Assembly: GCA_935421135.1 (NCBI GenBank)
Contig: OW285190.1
Coordinates: 18,238,501 to 18,302,500 of the forward strand
Length of the DNA stretch: 64,000 nucleotides
Source of the DNA: Bugulina stolonifera
Lineage: Eukaryota; Bryozoa; Gymnolaemata; Cheilostomatida; Bugulidae
Direction: 5' to 3'
In this document: in pieces, positions 1-12,200 of the stretch
Layout of the letters: each line of letters begins with the position of its first letter
Numbering within the stretch: position 1 is the first letter of the stretch
Program-made: the position numbers and the translations under genes
Notes under the pieces: model-generated
Told to the model about the DNA's origin: nothing
What the model saw: only the letters and a program-made list of their open reading frames with translations
Databases searched by the model: none

Positions 1-3000
1 ACTAAATACTAAAAATCTTAAACTATTCTGGACTGTAAATGTAACACAATACCATCAGGATCCTTAGGAGTAACGCTAGGGGTGGGGTCACTGGGTGCCC
101 CACTTCCTGCTTTATTGACGGCACACACTCTGAACTCATATGGCTTGTTCTGCTGAAGCTGGGTAGCTGTAAACTTAGTCTCCTTCATCGGGTAGTCATT
201 CAGCTTTACCTGGGGTAGAGGATAGACACACTATGTAATACCGTGGTGAGGGCCAGGTTAAGTGTCGTCATCAAATGACACATATGTCGCTAGTAACCCA
301 TAAGTTCTTATTCAGTTATTCCATTGAAAAGACGTTCAACTTAGCTTCACGAAAGCTAGCCTGAAATGAATAAAATGGCTAACCAACAGACACAATGGGG
401 CCTTTCCAGGTTGCACTTACCCATGGCCCATTAGCACCTTGTCGTCCCTCAATGTTGTATCCAGTGATAGGCTTTCCACCATCAGAGTGGGGTGCTTTCC
501 AGGACATCTGAACAAAGTCTCTACCACATTCTTCTACTACAGGTTGTGATGGTTTCCCAGCAGTGGCTAAACACAATATAGTGAATAGTGTTTATAAAGT
601 GCGAGTATGACTAAGTCAGGATCATATTAATACGCATTACTAAAATATTGGCATCCTTATTCCACATAACAGATTGATAAAGATACATCTGTCAGTCTGT
701 TACACTACATATTAGGCATATTCGGATATTGTACCGTGCAAGCTTATAAATAGCAATCTGCGACAATAACCAATATATTTTATTCAATAATATAGCGCTA
801 GCTATAACGCTAGGTTAGGCGTGCCTGGTAATAATATTTATCGCAGACAAGGGAATTCCCCTTCAAATCAAGCACTAGTCACGCCTGAATGCTCAAGTTG
901 TGTTCGGATATTTAAACCAGTCCAATATGAACCAGTACAGTTTCCAAATACGCCTATGGCGTCTCAAACTACTATAAATTAAATATCATCTAGTTCTAGA
1001 TTTTTATTTCATAGGAAAGTGTAGCAAAAATGCACTTAAACGCTAATAGAAAAATGGCTACTAGAATGTACATGTAATCCAGACGTGTGGAATGCCAATG
1101 TAGTTCATATTCGTTCTAACTTACTAAACTCAGGCTTCACTGTTACTTTTAGAGGGTTACTGTGATCACTTAGCCCCGCCTTATTCTTCGCTCTCACTCT
1201 AAACTCGTAGTCATCAAAGTCCAAGTTGGGTACTGCATACAAATAAATTGTGTTAGCAAGCAGACGCAAAGAGAAGTAAGAGAGTTCGGTTCATCATGTT
1301 CATTATCGATAGTAATTTCCAATGGATTCTAACAGGCAAGAGGAAACAAATCCAAAATTAGTGAGAAACAATTAGCACTCTAAAACTAATATAATTAGTA
1401 CTTTTAGCTTGCAGTTCTGTAATTGGTTTGGCATTAAATGGAGCCCATAGTTCTCCAGCCTTCTTATATTCTACTATGTAGCCTTGGATCTTGTCACCTC
1501 CATCACTAGTGGGTCGAGTCCATCCTATGGTAACCGCATTCTTACCCATGTCTAGCAGTTGAACTTTGCTAGGATTATCGGCTTTAACTAAAACAATCAA
1601 AATTCAGTCAAAACTACAGTAAAACTTTTCAATTTTTGAGCAACCATATCCATAGCACATTATATACTGTTACGTTACATCTCATATGTTAGATAAGTAA
1701 CCCTTCCCTGTAGAACTGAACACATAATGCACACACAAGTGTAGAAATATAATGTAACAAATTAATACCATATTGTGCCTGTATTTTCGTATCCTTATCA
1801 GTCTCCACTGGTTTACTAACTCCAAACTCATTGCAAGCGCTGACTCTGAACCCATACACGTGACCTGAAAGAGATTCAATACAAAGTAGATTGCAGGGTG
1901 TATTGCACACAAAGTTGTCTGCTCTCTTAATAACAAGTAAACACAGAATTGTCTGCTCTCTTAATAACAAGTGAACACGGAGTTGTCTGCTCTCTTAATA
2001 ACAAGTGAACACGGAGTTGCCTGCTCTCCTAATAACAAATTTGAACTTTAGTCATCTGATGAGGAGAGGAAAAACCCAAATGGATATAATTTTATGAAAT
2101 GCTAAACTTGCATACCCATAATAGTAGATTTAAAAAGAATATTTCTGTATTGCTAGGAATTTATAACATATGTAACAAAACACATGTTTTCAACCTAAAA
2201 TACATTTCTATTGCTTGCTGATATTTCTGTGAGATATAATAGCATAATGCAAAGTCTACAAACTATCAATCAGGTCTAGCTATTATAGTAACAGACATAC
2301 CATCAATGAGGTCTATTACAGTAGCAGACATACCATCAATGAGGTCTATTACAGTAGCAGACATACCATCAATGAGGTCTATTACAGTAGCAGACATACC
2401 ATCAATGAGGTCTATTACAGTAGCAGACATACCATCAATGAGGTCTATTATAGTAGCAGACATACCATCAATGAGGTCTATTACAGTAGCAGACATACCA
2501 TCAATGAGGTCTATTACAGTAGCATACATACCATCAATGAGGTCTATAGTAGCATACATACCATCAATGAGGTCTATTACAGTAGCATACATACCATCAA
2601 TGAGGTCTATTACAGTAGCAGACATACCATCAATGAGGTCTGTAGTCTCATGTTTAGTAGATCTACAGAACTTGTGTACCGGCGTCCAATCAGATCCTGC
2701 TGTTTTGTCCTTCTTCTCTATCATATAGTGCGTCACTGGACTACCACCATCATCAACAGGTGCCCTCCATGATAGATCACATGACTCTTCAGTTATGTTA
2801 GATACTTCAATGGGACCACCAACCTCCCCAGGAGCACCTACAATAGTTGACAAGAATACACACTTGACCATACGCATTATTCACAGTATGATTTTACCTC
2901 TGCTTGGTGAAATAAACTCCAGATAAACAAAAATATTAACGCATTTTCCTTGTATTAACGCATGTTCCTTGTTTATTGTATTACATATTTGATTGAATCT

Positions 3001-4429
3001 TAAACTCTGACCTCGCACATTGACCTTGAGAGCCGCATTAGACTGTCCTTTACTGTTGGATAGAGTAACACTATACAACCCTTGGTCTCCCTTCACTGCG
3101 GACTTAACTCGGTAGACGACTTCTCCATCACCGATAGTTACGGTACATCGATCACTCAACTCCACCGGCGATCCATTCTTTATAAACAAAAATATACAAC
3201 GTACCCTTCTAAGAGATGTGAAGCAAGGTTGGAGACTATATTGTTATGTAATATTGATATGCCTAGTTACATGCGTATGTATATGCGTATGTATATGCCT
3301 AGGTACATGCGTATGTACATGGGTATGTATATGCCTAGGTACATGCGTATGTACATGCGTATGTACATGCGTATGTACATGCGTATGTATATGCGTATGT
3401 ATATGCGTATGTAAATGCGTATGTATATGCCTAGGTACATGCGTATGTACATGCGTATGTATATGCCTAGGTACATGCGTATGTACATGCGTATGTACAT
3501 GCGCACGTAGGTCTACAAGTATGATGTCATCACAACAAATGGAAATATAAGTCATGCCTCGATTTTACAAATAATCCAGCCAAAGAAGAATAAATTAGGC
3601 CTACATAGACGACTTTCTTTCCATTTGCTTTGGTCATACATACCAACCAAGCAAACAACAACATGAAGAGTGTGTTAAATAAATGTTTGGTTCTTGAAAT
3701 GTTTATACATAATATCCGTATTGAGTAATACCGCCACTGTTCCACAGTGATAATGTATCATACTTGACCATTATACTAAGCACGCAATAGAATGTGCTCC
3801 ACATACATTAGTGAATTTAGCTGCTTTGATGGGTCCTCCTTTGTAAGGAATGACTATCTTAAACTCTTTACCAACTTCTGCATTGATCTCTTTAGGTAGC
3901 AATGCCTCCTCTATACTTGGTTCAACTACAATCATGTAACATCTCCACATCACTTCATCAGATCATCAAAGAATTTCTGATTGTAAGTGACTTCCAATCA
4001 GTACACGAAGGCAATACAAAAATCAAAGATATGCAAAGTTTTCATCAATGCTAGTGCGGTACCACCAATATTTGCATGTAATTTCTTCATTTGTGTTTAA
4101 AGTTTTTACAAAGCTTTTGGCTCTTTTAGCTAACAGATGGGCTTCTTCAGGGTAACAGTAGAATATGAGACGTAAAAGCCCAATTTTATTGGGTGTGGAG
4201 ATTTATAAGTCAAGTACCTGAATCAATCAACATAGAATCTATGTTCTGCAGTGAAAAATTAAACATGTTAAACATCTGACCCCATCCATATGCCATAACT
4301 GCCCACACCACATCGATACCCCAGGTTAAAAGCTGGAATCTGAAGACGGGATAAAAGTGAAGCTACCCGAATTCCGACATTCGCATATTCATTGCTGCCA
4401 CACTTTCAATAAGAAAAGGTATCGTCCCT

Positions 4430-4490
<61 letters not shown>

Positions 4491-7400
4491 AGAGACAAGA
4501 TGTTCTACTGCAATCCATAAACATACAAAATTGAAGCAAACGTAAAAGTTACAGAAGTCGTTAAAATGTTTTATCTAATCAGAGATCTAAAATTTTTTCC
4601 AACTTCAACGAGAATCTTCAAGTATCTTTAAAATCTTGAATTGCATGAGCAGTCACAAATCTTAACATAAATGTACAATTAATTCCGCAGCATTAATTAA
4701 TAAAGAACTACAAAACTACTTTACATATTCCATGCACTAAGCCAAATAATATACTAAATATATTAAAATTATTTATTAGCTGTTTAGTTTCGAATTTTAA
4801 CATAGTCTCAGTACCTTCTGGGTTCTTTGCCTCAATGAGGTCGGAGCTGTCACTCCACTCACTCAAACCAGCCTCATTCAGAGCTGCAACTCTAAACTCA
4901 TATTCCTTATTTGGTAGCAGATGATTGGCTGTGAACTGATTCTCTAAAACCGCAGCTCGAGAGCACCTGGTCAACATAACATACGTAGACTTATTGGTAA
5001 ACAAAACTGATTATCAGTAAATGTAAATATGATATTTCTGTATCTGCAAAATTAGATAGAGTAGGTACTATATTTCTGCAGATACAATAATTATTGTATC
5101 AGTGTACTTTCATGTGACTAAAGGGACACTCTATGCCAAACCATGGAAACAGATCAACAGCATGCTACATACTTCACCCAATTATCATCCGTCTTTAGTT
5201 TCTTCTCTACTTGATACCCAGCTATGGGGTTACCTCCATCACGCTTCGGGGGCTCCCATTTAATTGTGATAGAACTAAGGCTAGTGTCAACAGATTTAGG
5301 TGTACCTGGCTTGTCTGGTCGACCTGTAGGTATTATTATATGCTTTACCACACTAATTCAATTCTAGTACTGGAGTTGGTTGTGGCACATGGCATTGGAT
5401 AGGATCAAAACAAAACAGTGCAATGGAGAATACACATGTCGTAGATATGAACTGGACACTAGACACTGTAAACTTGATCCACATTAGCAAAGGTATTCCC
5501 CTGACCTTCTCCTGACCTTCCAAATATACGGAATGGAAAAACCAGCCTGTAACAATGTAGTGCAAAGGCCACTAAGGTCATTCAAGGGGTTGGACTCATT
5601 GAATGGACAGCTAGTTACATGTATATACATGTACATGTACATGTACATACATGTAACTAGCTGTCCATGTACATGTACATGTACACGTGTATGTGTACGC
5701 GTACGTTATCGGTAGGAATACTGTACTTACTGAATGGGTAAGTGGCAAGCACAGGTTCCGAGGTAGTCAGTGGTTCACTCACTCCGTACTGATTCTCAGC
5801 ACACACTCTAAACTCATACTCCTTTCCTACATCCAGGTTCTTGACTGAGCAGTGTGGGGCGGTCACAAAACTCGTCACTTTCTGCCACCTGCAACCAATT
5901 GGCAGCATATGTTATAACATATTATGCATCACAAATCACAGATATATCATATACATACATGTACATGCATACATGCACACAGGAAGCTAGAACATGCAAG
6001 TAGTAATTTTGCGCGCGTCATCATCATCTCAAGGTAGAAACAACAATCAGCTCATAATTATAATATTGAACTGCATAGAAAACTGCATTTAGGTCATGAC
6101 CTACTTCTGTGTGCCATCCAATCTCTTCTCAACAATGTAGTTGGTTATTTCACTGCCACCATCATCATCTGGAGCTTTCCAAGCGAGCACACAGCTGTCT
6201 CCCATCATGTCCTTGCAGGTCAAAGGACCACGGGGGCTTCCAGGAGCATCTTCAACATACATTGTATATTATATATATATCATAAGTTAGAAGGATAGGA
6301 GCTGAGGCCATAATGTGTCAAACCATATACATCAAAATATTTCACTGAGCAGGTGAACTGCTGTGTTTACAATAATGTATCAGTAATTCCACATCCACAC
6401 ATCCAGCAGTGAATAAATACAAACCCAAAACTGTAACCTTGAGAGAAACGTCTGCTGTGCCAGAAGAGTTAGTAAACCTTCCGGTGTATCTGCCTGTGTC
6501 TCCTCTCCTGCATTTAGGGATGGTGAGTAGGGCCTCTGTTTTAGTCACCTGCAAAACTCATGGTGCTTGGATTACACTATTGAGCTAGCGGTCAGTTACT
6601 ATTTCATCATAAGAATGGTAAGTACTTCTAAGTTTGGAGAGTTTTCAAGGATATTGGATGTTCAAATAATTTTGGTGCAGACAATTAGCATTGGCGTAAT
6701 AAGTGGAAAGCCGATATTTCTACATTGTGCTGTGCATTGTACCATGCATTGTGTCGTACATTGTGTTATGCAGTGTGTCATACTTTGTTTCCTATAATTT
6801 GCCATACATTGCGTAGTTCATTGTGTCGCACATAGTGTTATGCATTCTGCCGCACATTGTGCTATATGACACAATGCACAGCATTATGTTATACATTATG
6901 TCTTACATTGTGTCCTACATTACTCATATTTCTGCATTGTGTGTTATGCAACTCACCTGAGAATCAGATCGGCTTTCATCTACAGGTTTCCCTCCGACTG
7001 ACCAATCAGCTGTCGGTATGGGGTGTGTCTTCTTAATGGGTATCTCGATTCTGAGAGTGGTACCAGCTTTAGCTATAATATCTTCAAGGTCATCAAGGTT
7101 AAACCTACAAATCCAACATACATGTAACTCAATGGTGCAACTTTCTGTAAACCTACAACATGTAACTCAAGCAAAAATCTTGTCTTTAAACTCAATCATA
7201 TGTGAAATGCACCATCACTTACTCAGTTAAGCATGGCTGTTCTTCTACCACAGTTGGTGATGTCGGCTTACTAGGCTCACCGAGACCAGCCGCATTCTCT
7301 CCCCGAACTCTGAAGGAATATGTAGCCCCAGTCTGTAGCCCCTTTACTGTAGCAGCTGTTACCCTTTAAAATCAACAGAAAATCACATGATAAGTGTGTA

Positions 7401-8654
7401 ACTACATACAACAATTAAAGAACATGCAATTTTCCAAACACAGAGTACAGTTCTGTGAACACTGTTATACGAAATATACTAATGTAGCTGACAGCTTGAT
7501 GAATCACAAGTTAAAGTATAAATGGTGATGCTGTACAAAACAAAAGGTGTACAGCGTAATATTATTTGGTTCTTCCCTCACTAAATACATGTATATGAAC
7601 AATGAGAGTAATATTACGACATATTATCAGTAGGTAAATTAATATTCCTTGGCAGTGACACAGGTATCTGATTACTTACAAGTCTGAAGTGGTAGCCACC
7701 TCTTTCCAATCCTTGTCGCCTTCTTTCTTTGCTTCTATACTATAACCATTTAGAGCACCTCCATCGTCTGTCGGCCTTTTCCATGACAGATCTACACTGG
7801 TGGCAGTAATCTTTTCCACTTTGGGAGCACCTGGGGCACCTGCTAGATCTACAAACAATAATGCACGTGTATAATAGTGTACATAGACAAACACATATAA
7901 ATACACTACACAGACCAGTGTGCACATGTATATCATAACACACACACCTATATTCTCTCTACACAGATGAGGACCAGCTGATCTGCTGTACTCTCCAGCA
8001 CCTCCATCATTCACTGCGGCCACTCTGAAATCATATGTCTTGCCTTCCATACAGGGCACCTTGCACTTTGTGTCATTAATCAAATCCTGTGACACCACCT
8101 GCCATTCCCCTCCCTTTTCCTTCTTTTCAACCTGTTCATTTTACGGTAAACATACATAACATCATGCTTTTCTGAACATGGTACAGAACATTTTTGGTTA
8201 CATAAAAGTGTAAATAGCCCTATACTATATCTACATTACGATAGAAGTACTCGACAAGTGAAGTCACATGTAAGAATGACTTGATATGTCGTGACACTTT
8301 TGATTATGAAGGCCACCTGACATCTTGACCAGGTGCTTTACCAAATAAGGAATATGAGTTTAGAGCAACAACCCTGAATGAGTTGAGTGGAGTAACTGCT
8401 CCGACCTCATTCAGAAAAAAAAACCAGCAGTACCAAGGCTACATTAACTCGCGGGTGCTAAGGCTATGTTCACCACATGTATAAGCTATGAAATAAATTT
8501 CTTGCAAGATAAATAGCACAAGATATGACAAGCTGTTCAAGTAGATGCAGCATGGGCTTTTACATTCTTGATATGCAGTATTTTCGTAATTCTTAGTGCT
8601 GACTTTGGTGAGAGAATAGCATTGTATCTTGAAATAGCAAAAGACATCGTCCCT

Positions 8655-8715
<61 letters not shown>

Positions 8716-9187
8716 AGAGACTCAGCTGTTCACCAGTATGGTTAACAGTGAATATCTGGCTTCCGAGAAAATTGTTGAGTCTTCAAATAATAATTCCAGA
8801 TAATCCTGATAACATAAGGAGCAAATAATTGGTATTTTTGTTGTAGTAGGTAGTCTAGTGATGCATGAGTGATTTCAAGTCAAAATGTACATGTATATTG
8901 TTTAATTTGGTTAGGTAGGATGAAATAAATAAATATGGAGATAACACAGAAAACCAGTAATCATAAAAATTCTACAAACAATTTACCAGAATGGGACCGA
9001 CCAACAAACCAAAAAGGTTGCCTTTTTGGCGAAGAAAGAAAATATAAATTGAGGAAACATATCCACAGGATCAGTTCTATTGTAAAGATGTTATCTTCTA
9101 TACATTAATCAATATAATAACTTCCACATTTCCTAAAAACCCCACATTATAATGTCTGACAGAACTGTGGTAGCCATGAGAGTCTCT

Positions 9188-9248
<61 letters not shown>

Positions 9249-12200
9249 AGGGACGATGTCTTTTGCAGATGCTTGGTATAAAATAATAATGATCAACATT
9301 TGTTATAAAAATATATTACTTTTCACTAGCAACAGTGAAGAGCAGAAAGGTGTGAAGCATGTAATGTAAAAGAATCATATGCTACAAGTTGACCTAAAAC
9401 CTTAGGCATTGCTTAGTTCAGATCCGACAATGTGAACCATCTGGTTGGAGTTATCTTTCCCATGAATGGGTTGACAACTCCAATCAATCAATAGAATACC
9501 AGTCAAGGGAGTACTGGGTGATAGTGGCACCTACCTGGTAGCCTTTGATAGGGTTACCACCGTCAGATGATGGCTGCTTCCAGCATAACGTCGTGGAAAA
9601 CTCGTCAAAGTCATTGATCTCTAGCTTCTCTGGTGCTGTAGGTCGGTCTGCAGTGGTGTAGAGGTAAACGTATAGTAAATGCATTACTATAGAACTCGGT
9701 GAGGTTGGTATGTTGTTATGTTATGCAACTATCACAAAAAAATGAAACTACAAAATATAGAATCTATATTCATCAAATAGTTATTACTAAGTCATTAGAC
9801 TAATTTGCAGACACTGTACAGCTACTGTGACACCATGAGCATCACTTACCAAAGGGATTCTTAGCAGTAAAGGCATCACCCTCCAATGGTTCACTCCTAC
9901 CATAAACATTGACTGCTGATACTCTACACTTGTACCTTTTACCTTCCTTCATTCCTTTGACTACAGCACTAGTCCCATTTACCACACACAACTGTTCCTG
10001 CCAGTTACCTGCAGCATATAAACCAGGCTATAGTTTCCCTCACATAGTCTTAATAAGAAGCTGCATACAAAGACCTCTATCTCACCTAGTCTGAGAATAT
10101 GACACTATGAGAAGATGCAGGTAGATGTATGGTTTACCTGTACACCCCTCATCTAACTCAATAATGTAGTCAGAGATGGGAGCTCCACAGATATCCTTTG
10201 GCGGTTTCCAACTCAGTGTACATCTGTCTGCATAAACATCCTTGACCTACAAAATCAAGAAAATACTTTCTCTTTACGCAGGACAATACAAACATGAGTG
10301 CAAATAACAGAACCCAGCAGTAGACCTGTATTTTTTTTATCTAGCCATACTACATACACATTTGTACATTAAATATGAGCATTGGTAACTCAGGCTTGTG
10401 TGCAAATTCAGTAATTAATCCGAGAGCTATTCCGACTCACCTCCAGTGGACCTTCAGGTTCTGTTGGCGAGTCTAACACCGTGACCTGCAGTGTCTCGGA
10501 GCATTCTCCATGCTTATTGACTGCTTTGATGGCATACTTTCCCCCGTCGGTACGATTACATTTAGCGACGGATAGAGTTATGCTTTCATCATCCTGAGAC
10601 AGCTTCACCTTCAATAATGATGTAGCATGATATAACTATAACGTGGTATTACATAATAATAATGTGATATTACATTACGATAATGCAATATTACATAACG
10701 ATAACTTGATATTACATAACACAAGTATCCTTACAGAAAGTCACATCCCATGGAAAGTGTGTTGATTATAAACTCTATTTGAATAAAAAAGGAGTTAAAC
10801 ACTAGATCAAGTGTCTAGTATATTGTAACAGAATATCAATTGGTTGAGTTATAGGATAAAGCGATTGAGATTCAATGCATCAAGTTAACTCTAATTCCAC
10901 ACCCCTGCATATAACCAGATACATAGTACATAGTAATGGTTGACGAATAGGAAATAGGAATAGGAATAGGAAATGTTTCAGTTTATCTCTACCAATGACA
11001 GATTAGCACCGCAACATACCCTTTCATTGGACACTATGGGCTTATCATTGTTCTTCCATTCCACAACAGGGTTGGGACTTCCTGCCATCCCTAAGGTGAT
11101 ATTGAGAGGTTCTCCAGCTCTCACCTTAATATCTCGGGCTCCAAACAAGGAACTTAGGTCTATCCTACAAATACAGTAATGGAAAATTCAGGAGTTTTAT
11201 GGCAGCATCCAAGCTCTAAATTTTTAACAAGCAAAAGTTACATAATAAGTCTCTATGCACGGAATATCAATATATACATTGTATGTACTTACTGCATATA
11301 TTACAGTACTTACAATTCAATACGTTATGATTACATAGGTACTGCATTTGGATGCGTCATACCAATAGTTCATTCATTAGGACGTAAAACTTACAAAATT
11401 ACATTCCAGTTATAATATGACTGATATCTATATACAAGAGATCATGTAACATACTTAGGGGCCTCCTCCATAGGTCGAGCTTGTATATTGCCGGTGGACT
11501 CGGAGGGCTTAGAGTTACCAGCTTCATTAACAGCAATGACTCGGTATTCATACGCCTTCATCGGTTTTACTTTGCTATCGTTGAAGAACAAGTCCTGCCA
11601 GGGTAAATAAATGTATAGTTTTGCATGCACCTTCAAGTCAGTGAACTTTGTGTACGTGCTTGATCTAACCTGACAGTACCTAACCTGACATAGCGTGACT
11701 TAACCTGGCATTGTTTGATGACTTGACAGAGTGTGACTTAACTTGATACAGCGTGACTTAATCTCGCATCACATGGCCCAATTTGATATAGTGTGAATAA
11801 ATATAAAACTGATAATATTAGAATACATAAGCGAAGTAAACAAAATATTAAATAACTGTGTCACCTCAGTTCTTACTTACCCTAATCGGGGTCCTAGTAA
11901 GAGGTACCCAGTCACTACTAGCACCTTTAGCCTTAGATACCTCTTTCCTCTGCACTATATAACCCTTGATAGGACTACCTCCATCATAAGGTTTCTCCCA
12001 CTCTATTTCTATAAAGGTCCTATCTGAGTCTGCTAGCACAGGCTTACCAGGAGCATCGGCAAATGCTACAATCAGGGTAAACAAGTAGAGGGTTTAAATA
12101 ATGGCCACATGCTACATGACATTATGATACACTCCTACTAGTTTACAGAAAGAACAATATTGTATTCACTTAGTGTTTCCAGCAGAAATAAATATCCACA

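Noticed and set aside
3082..3555. Several overlapping open frames across the 12-bp repeat on both strands
   Set aside because: They exist only because the unit is a multiple of three without stops; the translations are low-complexity and no splice sites support them.
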